Origin: Bacteroidota bacterium
GTDB lineage: Bacteria > Bacteroidota > Bacteroidia > AKYH767-A > OLB10
Assembly: GCA_018268195.1 (NCBI GenBank)
Contig: JAFDWZ010000022.1
Coordinates: 1-64,000, forward strand
Reading direction: 5' to 3'
Length of the DNA: 64,000 nucleotides
Shown here: positions 46,002 to 54,942 of the stretch, one piece after another
Numbering within the stretch: the stretch's first letter is position 1
Layout: the number at the start of each line of letters is the position of its first letter
The notes under the pieces: model-generated
Told to the model about the DNA's origin: nothing
Seen by the model: only the letters and a program-made list of their open reading frames with translations
Database searches by the model: none
Program-made: the position numbers and the translations under genes

Positions 46002-46973
46002 TCAGGCTGATTGTTCTTTATCGGGTAAGGTGTTTATTTCTACTTTCTCCTCCTTTGTTTCATTTACAAAGGTGAATGATTCTGTAATGGTCTGTTCGTT
46101 TTCCGATGCCAAAGGAGTGTATTTGGCAAATTTTGCCAGATCGCTTATGGTTAATACCGATTTTAATCGGTTGTAAGTCTCATTAGAAACCTGCTGTATA
46201 AAACTACTGTGCATGATTTCATCCGTGGTTCGTTCCATGGCATCAATGTTCCAGCGGTTTGAAATATATTCTCGAACAGTATCGGAAATAATGGTGTAAT
46301 ATTGTTTGATGTTTCCCTGTTGCCAAAGCTTAGCATCTTGCAACGCATTTAATTTCTCAAGAGCAATTTCATGTGCAGGACGTTTAATTATTACTTCTTT
46401 AAATTCCGTAGGTGCTACTTTCTTTTTCTTCAATAAGTAAACTATCAGCAATGCAAGTGCAATAAATACTAAGCCAATGCCTATATAAAAAGCAATTTCC
46501 TGCCACGATATACCTACCTCAATAGGTCCTTTGATATCACGTATTGCCTTGGTGGTATCTACGGGTATAAGGTTAACAGTGAGCAACTGTGCCTGCGTTT
46601 CTGCTGAATAAGTTGTGGTATCACCTGGTTTGTGATAATTAAAACTAAAAGGAGTTATTACATAAAATCCTGAGTCGAATGCAGTAAGTGTAATTTTTTG
46701 TTCGCGGGTAAGAATACTCTGATCATTACTTTTAAGAGTATCTATTTTACCTTTTGCAACATACTCAATGCCATTCAGTGTATCAGGAATAGATGGCCAT
46801 TGTGACTGATAGCCCGATGGAATACTGAATCGTAATTTTCCGTTAATCTGTTGACCTACCAATATACGGTTGGTATCTAATTCAAAAACAGCATTGGCAT
46901 TTTGAGCTTTAATAAGAGCTGAACCCAATACATTCAGTATAAAGAAAAACAAAATAAATTTATACAGCCTCAT
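46002..46973 (-). CDS. Bat operon accessory membrane protein (between DUF58 and batA)
   Basis: 323 residues. A signal peptide (FILFFFILNVLGSALIKA) is followed by a beta-rich domain of about 130 residues (VFELDTNRILVGQQINGKLRF ... FDSGFYVITPFSF), one membrane helix (IAFYIGIGLVFIALALLIVYLL, about residues 156-178 when read in pieces) and a helical cytoplasmic domain of about 120 residues. The same position in other Bacteroidota Bat operons holds a similar unnamed protein. Its ATG overlaps the DUF58 stop (ATGA). The name BatX in the summary is only a label for it here. Confidence 0.75.
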   Translation of the reverse strand: MRLYKFILFFFILNVLGSALIKAQNANAVFELDTNRILVGQQINGKLRFSIPSGYQSQWPSIPDTLNGIEYVAKGKIDTLKSNDQSILTREQKITLTAFDSGFYVITPFSFNYHKPGDTTTYSAETQAQLLTVNLIPVDTTKAIRDIKGPIEVGISWQEIAFYIGIGLVFIALALLIVYLLKKKKVAPTEFKEVIIKRPAHEIALEKLNALQDAKLWQQGNIKQYYTIISDTVREYISNRWNIDAMERTTDEIMHSSFIQQVSNETYNRLKSVLTISDLAKFAKYTPLASENEQTITESFTFVNETKEEKVEINTLPDKEQSA

Positions 46974-47869
46974 CTTTTTTCACGCTTTTTAAATAGTTTC
47001 ATGAGAGGTTGTATGTAATTCTCACCGGTATATAAATCTGTTTTGTCCACTCCGCTACGATTAAACAATGCGTTTAATTGCAGGTCGTGCAATTGCCTTT
47101 GATGCTTATAGTTTTTTCGCACAGTAGGATTTGATGTGTCCACAATAATTTCACGACCACTTTCTGCATTTTTCACTCTCACCAAACCTATATCAGGTAA
47201 TTCGGTTTCTCTTCTGTCGTTAATTTTCAGAGCTACCAGGTCGTGTTTGCGACTTGCAATCTTGAGCGATTCTTCAAATGTGCTCTTTGTACGGTTGTCG
47301 GTAAAAGAGTTATCGTAAAAATCGGAAACAATAAATGCGATACTTCTTTTCTTAATCACATTACTCAGATATTGTAAGCCTGTTGATAAAGAAGTGCCTT
47401 TTGATTCAGGCTGAAATTTAATAAGCTCGCGAATGATTCTTAAAATATGAGAACGCCCTTTCTGAGGAGGAATAAATTTTTCAATTTTATCACTGAATAA
47501 AATTAATCCCGTTTTATCATTATTCTGAATAGCTGAGAAAGAAAGAACTGCACACACTTCAGTGATGAGTTCACGTTTAAACTGTTTGTTGGTTCCAAAA
47601 TTTCCGGAAGCACTGATGTCCACCAAAAGCATTACAGTAAGTTCTCGTTCTTCTTCAAAAACTTTTACATAAGGATGATTTAGTCGTGCCGTTACATTCC
47701 AGTCAATAGCTCTGATGTCATCACCGGGAATATATTCTCTTACTTCACTGAACGCCATTCCACGACCTTTAAAAGCAGAGTGATATTCGCCTGAGAATAT
47801 CTGACTGGATAATCCCCGCGTTTTAATTTCAATCTTCCGGACTTTCTTGAGCAGTTCTGTTGTTTCCAA
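46970..47869 (-). CDS. DUF58 domain protein of the Bat operon
   Basis: 299 residues from a TTG start at 47869; the first residues (TTG-encoded M, then ETTELLKKVRKIEIKTRG) match the typical N-terminus of this family, so the TTG is likely correct. The signature REYIPGDDIRAIDWNVTAR (about 44-62) defines DUF58. A vWA-like fold follows with a DISAS motif (Asp84, Ser86, Ser88). No membrane segment is present, so it is probably cytoplasmic. Such proteins are nearly always encoded beside MoxR ATPases, here 56 bp upstream. The function is thought to be adaptor-like. Confidence 0.9.
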   Translation of the reverse strand: METTELLKKVRKIEIKTRGLSSQIFSGEYHSAFKGRGMAFSEVREYIPGDDIRAIDWNVTARLNHPYVKVFEEERELTVMLLVDISASGNFGTNKQFKRELITEVCAVLSFSAIQNNDKTGLILFSDKIEKFIPPQKGRSHILRIIRELIKFQPESKGTSLSTGLQYLSNVIKKRSIAFIVSDFYDNSFTDNRTKSTFEESLKIASRKHDLVALKINDRRETELPDIGLVRVKNAESGREIIVDTSNPTVRKNYKHQRQLHDLQLNALFNRSGVDKTDLYTGENYIQPLMKLFKKREKR

Positions 47870-47925
47870 AATTTATTTTACCGTTTAAGTTAATAGAGCA
47901 GTGATGGCAGTAAAACTCAAAACTG

Positions 47926-48912
47926 TTATGGAACTTCAACTACGTTGAGCACTTCGTTAATCACCATATCGGTGGTGTAGTTTTCAGCTTCGGCCTCATA
48001 GGTAAGTCCTATACGATGACGCATCACATCATGGCATACGGCACGCACATCTTCCGGAATAACATATCCTCTGCGCTTAATGAAAGCATAAGCTTTTGCA
48101 GCAAGCGCTAGATTTATGCTTGCACGTGGCGAGCCACCATAGTTGATGAGCTGTGCAATTTTTTCTAATTTGTTATCCTTTGGAAAGCGCGTAGCAAAAA
48201 CAATATCTACAATATATTTTTCAATTTTTTCATCCATATAAATCTCTTTCACCAGCTGTCGGGCTTTTAGTATATCAGCTGTGCGAACAATGGGAGCAAT
48301 GTTGGTTTTTTCCTGAGAAAGATTCTGACGGATGATGAGTTTTTCTTCGTCTTTGGTAGGATATCCGATAACAACTTTCAACATAAACCGGTCGAGTTGT
48401 GCTTCCGGTAGGGGGTAGGTACCTTCCTGTTCAATAGGGTTCTGAGTTGCAAGTACCAGAAAAGGTTCTTCCAGTTTGAATGTTTCATCGCCTATGGTAA
48501 CTTGTTTTTCCTGCATGGATTCCAAAAGAGCGCTTTGCACTTTGGCGGGAGCACGGTTAATTTCATCAGCAAGAATAAAATTTGCAAAAATGGGCCCTTT
48601 ACGAACTGCAAATTCTTCTTTCTTTTGATTATAAATTAAAGTACCTATTAAATCTGCCGGCAACAAATCAGGTGTAAACTGAATACGGCTGAAACGTGCA
48701 TCAATCGCTGATGCAAGGGATTTAATGGCTAATGTTTTTGCAAGCCCGGGAACACCTTCAAGCAACAAATGGCCGTTAGACAACAAACCTATAAGCAGGC
48801 GTTCAACCATATATTTCTGACCTACAATAACCTTGCTCAGTTCTAACTGCAGCAAATCGATAAATTCGCTTTCGCGTTGAATTTTTTCGTTTATTTCTCT
48901 GATATCAAACAT
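47926..48912 (-). CDS. moxR: MoxR family AAA+ ATPase
   Basis: 328 residues. Walker A is GVPGLAKT (53-60), Walker B is ILADEINRAP, followed by sensor 1 (LATQNPIEQEGTYPLPEAQLDRF in parts) and the C-terminal lid (GGSPRASINLALAAKAYA). These are the signatures of the MoxR subgroup. It probably remodels a partner protein by ATP hydrolysis together with the vWA proteins downstream. It is the first gene of the eight-gene minus-strand operon that ends at batE. A near-match to the -7 box (TAAACTTG) lies about 35 nt upstream of its ATG. Confidence 0.95.
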   Translation of the reverse strand: MFDIREINEKIQRESEFIDLLQLELSKVIVGQKYMVERLLIGLLSNGHLLLEGVPGLAKTLAIKSLASAIDARFSRIQFTPDLLPADLIGTLIYNQKKEEFAVRKGPIFANFILADEINRAPAKVQSALLESMQEKQVTIGDETFKLEEPFLVLATQNPIEQEGTYPLPEAQLDRFMLKVVIGYPTKDEEKLIIRQNLSQEKTNIAPIVRTADILKARQLVKEIYMDEKIEKYIVDIVFATRFPKDNKLEKIAQLINYGGSPRASINLALAAKAYAFIKRRGYVIPEDVRAVCHDVMRHRIGLTYEAEAENYTTDMVINEVLNVVEVP

Positions 48913-49037
48913 GTGATGAAATGTGTTTTAAGCGATGCAAGTTTAAGATAATGGCTGTGAATGGATGGTGAAATAGTGTGTTAATTTATGTTAAGCGGTG
49001 AGATGCAAATATAATATTAAGTGATAATGTTAAATCT

Positions 49038-49045
49038 TATTTTTG
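49038..49045 (+). promoter_or_regulatory. -7 box immediately before truA start
   Basis: TATTTTTG matches TAnnTTTG and ends 6 nt before ATG 49052, predicting a near-leaderless mRNA. It rules out the in-frame TTG at 49043 as start if used. No clear -33 TTG is present. Confidence 0.35.
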
Positions 49046-49051
49046 GAGCAT

Positions 49052-49831
49052 ATGCAGAGGTATTTTTTAGAGCTATTTTTTAAAGGCACAGCATACAGCG
49101 GATGGCAGATTCAAAAGAATGCTGTTTCTGTGCAACAGAAAATCAATGAGGCACTGGCTTTGCTACTGAAAATCAATTTCGAATCGGTAGAAACCACCGG
49201 ATGCGGACGTACTGATGCAGGAGTTCATGCAACACAGTTTTTTATGCACTTCGATTCTGCCGAGCCGGTTTCCGACATCAATAGTTTTGTTTACCACCTA
49301 AATGGTATTCTTCCCGGAGATATATCTATCGTTAATATGCACCCTGTTTCACATGATGCTCATGCTCGTTTTGATGCTGTGAAACGTACTTATCATTATT
49401 TTATTCACTCTGAAAAAAATGGATTTCTGACTGAATTTTCAGCCTGCTACTTTAAAAAGCCTGAATTAAGAATTCTGAATCAAACCGCTCAGATACTTCT
49501 TCAGTACACTGATTTCAACAGTTTTTGTAAGTCGAGAGCACAATCCAAAACAACTATTTGTAAAATTTATTCAGCAGAGTGGAAGGAAGAAAACGGATTA
49601 TTAAAATTTGAAATTACGGCAGATCGCTTTTTGCGCGGCATGGTCAGAGCGCTGGTAGGCACTATGGCTGATGTCGGAACAGGAAAAATAAATTTGGAGG
49701 ATTTTAAACATATTATTGAAGCCAAAGACCGTAAAAAGGCGGGACCGGCAGCTCCGGCTTGCGGGCTCTATCTTTCAAAGATTGAATATCCTTATTTGTC
49801 AGTAAGAAATAAAGTAGGATTTCCTTTCTGA
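49052..49831 (+). CDS. truA: tRNA pseudouridine(38-40) synthase TruA
   Basis: 259 residues from ATG 49052. The catalytic Asp55 lies in GCGRTDAGVHA; FDAVKRTYHYFI and FLRGMVRALVGTMADVGTGK are further TruA motifs. The enzyme isomerises uridines 38-40 in the anticodon arm of many tRNAs. The length is typical. It is divergent from moxR, with a 139-bp gap. No downstream co-directional gene is present before the 457-bp gap that follows. Confidence 0.95.
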   Translation: MQRYFLELFFKGTAYSGWQIQKNAVSVQQKINEALALLLKINFESVETTGCGRTDAGVHATQFFMHFDSAEPVSDINSFVYHLNGILPGDISIVNMHPVSHDAHARFDAVKRTYHYFIHSEKNGFLTEFSACYFKKPELRILNQTAQILLQYTDFNSFCKSRAQSKTTICKIYSAEWKEENGLLKFEITADRFLRGMVRALVGTMADVGTGKINLEDFKHIIEAKDRKKAGPAAPACGLYLSKIEYPYLSVRNKVGFPF

Positions 49832-50233
49832 AAATTCGATCAATATTTTATTTGTTTTCGAATAAGAAAAAATACTTTCAAATTTTAATAATACGCTGAG
49901 TTCATGTTCGGTCATCACTCTCAATACTTACTAAATAATTCCCTGCTCTGAGCGCGATGTCGTTTTGATTCATAATATCGCTGGAAGCATTGCTGTGAAT
50001 GAGGCGTTATATAATCAGTTTGTCATTCTGTATCGCTTAGGTACACCATTTGTTTTTTTTCTTGTAAATGTTTTCAAAGTGTGCTCTGAAAAGTTTTTGG
50101 TAATGCAAAATATTTTTTTTCGGAACAATATTACACACTGTGCGGTTATAAAGCTAACCATGAAAAGACATGCAATTAAATACATGCTGCCGAGAAGAAT
50201 GTTTTTTGCGACCGGTTTAAATCTAGTGAGCAT
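49832..50233. other. 402-bp stretch without a supported gene
   Basis: The region between truA and the atpDC terminator is AT-rich. It contains two overlapping open frames: a plus-strand frame of 103 codons (from 49965) and a minus-strand frame of 72 codons (50233 to 50015) whose N-terminus includes a hydrophobic stretch (YLIACLFMVSFITA). Neither has a recognisable domain, a promoter box or a co-transcribed neighbour. I see no tRNA-like or other structured RNA that I can support. Confidence 0.5.
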
Positions 50234-50265
50234 AAAAAAAGCTACCTCTGGGGGCAGCTTTTTTT
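50234..50265 (-). terminator. Rho-independent terminator of the atpDC operon
   Basis: On the minus strand GCTGCC and GGTAGC form a 6-bp stem (one G-U pair) around a 6-nt loop CCCAGA, flanked by seven A and seven T residues that extend the stem and supply the T tract. On the plus strand the same position would be an A-C mismatch, so the hairpin is oriented for transcripts of atpC, whose stop lies 24 nt upstream. Confidence 0.85.
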
Positions 50266-50288
50266 ATAATAAGTAATTAGTATAGTCT

Positions 50289-50528
50289 TTACACTGACTC
50301 AGCCAACACTACCACTTTGTTTTTCATCATTTCAACCACACCGCCTTTTACATTAAATTCAAGTGTTTCTTTGGCAGTCTTTACTTTCACTTTTCCTTTT
50401 CCCAATGTGGAAATAATAGGAGCGTGGTTGTTCAGCATCTGAAATTTTCCGTCAGTACCGGGTACCGAAACAGAGGTAACTTCGCCTGAGAAAACCTTTT
50501 TGTCCGGAGTGATTATTTCTAAAAACAT
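50289..50528 (-). CDS. atpC: ATP synthase F1 subunit epsilon (short form)
   Basis: 79 residues that cover only the N-terminal beta-sandwich of epsilon: FLEIITPDKKVFSGEVTSVSVPG, then GKFQMLNNHAPIISTL, and FNVKGGVVEMMKNKVVVLAE. The C-terminal helical hairpin, which inhibits ATP hydrolysis in many bacteria, is absent; this short form is usual in Bacteroidota. It follows atpD by 18 bp and is terminated by the hairpin at 50234-50265. The subunit links F1 to the c-ring rotor. Confidence 0.93.
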   Translation of the reverse strand: MFLEIITPDKKVFSGEVTSVSVPGTDGKFQMLNNHAPIISTLGKGKVKVKTAKETLEFNVKGGVVEMMKNKVVVLAESV

Positions 50529-50546
50529 AATGTGTTACGATTTCAA

Positions 50547-52061
<1,515 letters not shown>

Positions 52062-52123
52062 TTACTTTTTTATTTAGCTGTTGACTTATTTTTCAAGCCG
52101 CGAAATTAGTAAATTTTGGCTAC

Positions 52124-52153
52124 CAAAAGCTAAACCCTGAAGAATGTTGTCAA
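52124..52153 (-). promoter_or_regulatory. Promoter of the atpDC operon
   Basis: On the minus strand TTGACA (52148-52153) is separated by about 15 nt from TAGCTTTTG (52124-52132), a -7 box with one extra T relative to TAnnTTTG. Counting from TTG, the spacing is 18 nt. The leader to ATG 52049 would be about 70 nt. It lies downstream of the sigma-gene terminator, so atpDC has its own transcription. Confidence 0.5.
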
Positions 52154-52181
52154 CAGGTTGTTAATTAGTGGTTTATCTGAT

Positions 52182-52214
52182 AAAAAAGGCGCTGCAAAAG
52201 TTGTTTGCAGCGCC
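52182..52214 (-). terminator. Rho-independent terminator of the RpoD-like sigma gene
   Basis: A perfect 11-bp stem GGCGCTGCAAA / TTTGCAGCGCC encloses a 5-nt loop, and on the minus strand six T residues follow. The hairpin begins 35 nt after the stop codon at 52249. On the plus strand there is no T tract after it. Confidence 0.92.
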
Positions 52215-52248
52215 TTCCGGGTTTATACCTGAATAGTTTGGTTTCAGG

Positions 52249-53112
52249 TCAGCATAAATGTGTTTTCAGGACGCTTAAAGTAGTAGCTTTTTTAAGCTTC
52301 TTAAGTGCTTTGTCTTTCATCTGGCGCACACGCTCTCTTGATATTTCCATGTGATCGGCAATTTGTTCAACAGAATAATCGCTTTCATGCTCAATGCCGT
52401 AATACATTTTAACCACTTCGCGCTCACGAGGACGCAATACGGTAAGTGTTTGTTCAATGTCGTATTTTACGGATTCGCGTTCCAGACTATTATCGGTAGG
52501 GAGTATGGAGTAATCGGGAATAAATTCATACATCGAAGAATCATCTTCAGCACCTACAGGCATATCAAAGGAAAGGGGAGTTGATTGTAATCTTATAGCT
52601 TCTTTTATTGCCTGCTCACTGAGCTGGGTAGCTTCTGTAAGTTCTTTGTCGTTCATTTCGCGCCCATGCTGTTGTTCAAATGCTGTTTGCAGTTTTTTTA
52701 TTCGTGAATATTGTGTCACCTGATTAAATGGTACACGAATAAGCCTAACTTTCTCAATTAATGCAAGCATGATTGACTGACGAATCCACCAAACTGCATA
52801 GGAGATAAATTTAAAACCTTTGGTGGCATCAAATTTCTGTGCTGCTTTAATTAATCCTATGTTGCCTTCGTTGATAAGGTCTGATAATAACATGCCTTGG
52901 TTCTGATATTGTTTGGCAACACTTACTACAAAACGCAGGTTGCCTTTTATCAGTTTTTCCATAGCTGCTTTATCGCCATTTTTAATTCGTGCTGCTAACT
53001 GTTCTTCTTCAGTAGCCGATAAAAGTTGCTCAGCGGCAATTTCGTTGAGATATCTTTTCAGACAATCGTTTTCACGTAACGTGATTGAGTTTGTGATTTT
53101 CAGCTGCCTCAT
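52249..53112 (-). CDS. RpoD-like sigma-70 factor, divergent paralogue
   Basis: 287 residues, the length of Bacteroidota RpoD. Region 1.2 (LKRYLNEIAAEQLLSATEEEQLA), region 2 (NLRFVVSVAKQYQNQG, DLINEGNIGLIKAAQKFD, FISYAVWWIRQSIMLAL), region 3 and region 4 with the helix-turn-helix (VEQIADHMEISRERVRQMKDKALKKL) are complete. Region 2.4-3.0 reads IEKVRLIRVPFNQVTQYSRI, whereas the housekeeping Bacteroidota RpoD, as I recall it, reads AEQSRIVRLPLNQVGSLNKI. I therefore think this is a second group-1/2-like sigma rather than the main one. It is monocistronic, bounded by a strong terminator and by a 340-bp upstream gap containing a hairpin. Confidence 0.88.
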   Translation of the reverse strand: MRQLKITNSITLRENDCLKRYLNEIAAEQLLSATEEEQLAARIKNGDKAAMEKLIKGNLRFVVSVAKQYQNQGMLLSDLINEGNIGLIKAAQKFDATKGFKFISYAVWWIRQSIMLALIEKVRLIRVPFNQVTQYSRIKKLQTAFEQQHGREMNDKELTEATQLSEQAIKEAIRLQSTPLSFDMPVGAEDDSSMYEFIPDYSILPTDNSLERESVKYDIEQTLTVLRPREREVVKMYYGIEHESDYSVEQIADHMEISRERVRQMKDKALKKLKKATTLSVLKTHLC

Positions 53113-53452
53113 AGCTGTAAGGTTTTAATTAAAAACAGTTATACTTTTTGGGGTTATTCAACCAATTTGCAACAATCTTGCCAAAAAATTCATTATAAAC
53201 ACATCTTACAGTCAATGAAGGAGTTGTAAGATTTTTTCAAAAACAGATGAATATAGCAGAGATGTATCGGTGATTCTTGTTGGGGGATGACTTTGTTTTT
53301 GCCATTTATATTTATGGAATCGTTTATCTGCAATATAATTTAAGGTTGAATTTTATTTCTTTTCACCCAATGTTTATGAGACCGACAGCACATCTGCAAC
53401 CGGTTTTACGTTATATTTTCTTCGTAATTTTACCCTCATCAGAAAATTAAAT
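53113..53452. other. 340-bp divergent intergenic region upstream of the sigma gene
   Basis: This gap separates the divergent sigma and lipoprotein genes. It holds the hairpin described at 53203-53237. I see no supported gene and no exact TTG-N17-23-TAnnTTTG promoter on either strand. The remainder is AT-rich and featureless to inspection. Confidence 0.5.
53203..53237 (+). other. Stem-loop with T tract upstream of the sigma gene
   Basis: ATCTTACA (53203-53210) and TGTAAGAT (53225-53232) form a perfect 8-bp stem with a 14-nt loop, followed on the plus strand by five further T residues. There is no gene upstream on that strand to terminate, so it may be the end of an antisense or small RNA, a regulatory site, or chance. 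Confidence 0.35.
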
Positions 53453-53893
53453 ATGATTAAAAAAGTTTTGTGGTTGCCTGCTACGGTAATTTGTTTGTCA
53501 GGCTGCGTTTCACTCAAAATGCCTGAAGTAACAGGAATAAGTAATGTGCGCCTGACCGACTTATCAAAAGATATGAGTATTGAGTTTAATGTTGGGTTGC
53601 GAAATCCCAATTCCTTTGGGGTTACATTAAAATCAATGAAAACAGAAATACTGCTTGCCGACAGTGTGGTGGCATCGGTAGGTTTGAGTCATAAGCAACG
53701 CTTTGCTGCCGGACAAAAAACACAAATTCCTTTTACGGTTAAACCGGAATTGTTGGCCATGCCTAAGCTGGGATGGTTAGGGATCACTCAGTTGTTTAAG
53801 AAAGACGATAAACGGTTTGCAATCAAAGGAGAAATAAAGGTGAGGAAGTTTATTTTTTCCAAAAAGTACAAGTTCTCCTATCCTAATAAATAG
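53453..53893 (+). CDS. LEA type 2 / WHy-domain lipoprotein
   Basis: 146 residues. The lipobox LSGC gives lipidated Cys18. The mature domain has the LEA14-like pattern: SIEFNVGLRNPNSFGVTLKSMKTEILLAD, then an IPFTVKPELL segment and a basic C-terminus. WHy/LEA2 domains are small beta sandwiches found in desiccation-related and uncharacterised lipoproteins. Function is unknown. It ends 8 bp before mnmH and is probably co-transcribed with the selenium genes, but the link may be only positional. Confidence 0.8.
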   Translation: MIKKVLWLPATVICLSGCVSLKMPEVTGISNVRLTDLSKDMSIEFNVGLRNPNSFGVTLKSMKTEILLADSVVASVGLSHKQRFAAGQKTQIPFTVKPELLAMPKLGWLGITQLFKKDDKRFAIKGEIKVRKFIFSKKYKFSYPNK

Positions 53894-53901
53894 TTTTTAT
53901 T

Positions 53902-54942
53902 GTGGCTGGTATCATTACGGTTGAAAATGTAATTCCTTTTATTCTGCAAGATGATGTGGTGTTTCTTGATACACGCAGCCCTGCTGAATACGAACATGCA
54001 CATATTCCCGGTGCAATGTCATTCCCGTTAATGAACAATGAGGAGCGTGCAATTATCGGAACACTTTATAAGCAGCAAGGCAGGCAGGCAGCTGTTACGG
54101 AAGGATTTCGTTTAATAGGCCCACGTTTTTTTGAATTTATTACTAAGGCAAATCAAATTGCACAAGGCAAAAAAGTTTTTGTTTATTGCTGGCGCGGAGG
54201 TATGCGCAGCGGCATTATGTCGTGGGTACTGGGTATGGGTGGAATTCCTGTTACTATCATTAAGGGTGGATATAAAGCTTACCGTCATTGGGCACTCAAT
54301 GAATTTTCAATTCAAAAACCTATTGCCATTGTTGGAGGAAAAACCGGAAGCAGAAAAACAGAAACATTGCATGAACTTGAGAAACATAATCAGTATATCA
54401 TTGACCTGGAAGCATTGGCCAATCACAAGGGTTCTGCATTTGGTTCATTAGGTATGCCCGCACAACCTTCTACCGAACAGTTTGAGAATATGCTTGCCTT
54501 ACTCTGGCATCGTGCTCCTGCTGATAGATTAATTTGGCTCGAAAACGAAAGTCATAAAATAGGAAGATGTGCCCTGCCAATGGAGTTTTTTCAGCAGATG
54601 CGTCAGGCTATTTGTTTTGAGCTGGAGGTGCCTTATGCTTTACGTAAAGAGCATATTTTGAAAAGCTATGGAAAGTTTGACACCGGAAGCCTTGCATCCT
54701 GCACGGAGAAAATAAAAAAACGTTTAGGCGGTTTGCGCTTAAAGAATGCACTCGAGGCATTATCAGAAAACCGACTTGATGAGTGGTGTGATATAGTGAT
54801 GGAATATTATGACAAGAGTTATCAGCATAGCAATATGCAGCGCAATGCTGATAAAATAATCAGTATAGATACAAAATCAGATGTAGTACAGCTGCTGCTG
54901 CAAGAAGCAAAGAAAATTACAACCAATGGATTCAGCAATTAA
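53902..54942 (+). CDS. mnmH: tRNA 2-selenouridine synthase MnmH (SelU)
   Basis: 346 residues from a GTG start at 53902. An N-terminal rhodanese domain has the active-site loop YCWRGGMRSG with Cys96. A C-terminal P-loop domain follows (IAIVGGKTGSRKTE, residues 142-155). MnmH geranylates 2-thiouridine at tRNA position 34 and replaces the geranylated sulphur with selenium, using selenophosphate. The Walker A Gly that normally precedes the Lys is Arg151 here (codon AGA at 54352-54354). The rest of the sequence is full length and well conserved. It overlaps selD by 17 nt, so enzyme and selenium donor are co-produced. Confidence 0.93.
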   Translation: MAGIITVENVIPFILQDDVVFLDTRSPAEYEHAHIPGAMSFPLMNNEERAIIGTLYKQQGRQAAVTEGFRLIGPRFFEFITKANQIAQGKKVFVYCWRGGMRSGIMSWVLGMGGIPVTIIKGGYKAYRHWALNEFSIQKPIAIVGGKTGSRKTETLHELEKHNQYIIDLEALANHKGSAFGSLGMPAQPSTEQFENMLALLWHRAPADRLIWLENESHKIGRCALPMEFFQQMRQAICFELEVPYALRKEHILKSYGKFDTGSLASCTEKIKKRLGGLRLKNALEALSENRLDEWCDIVMEYYDKSYQHSNMQRNADKIISIDTKSDVVQLLLQEAKKITTNGFSN

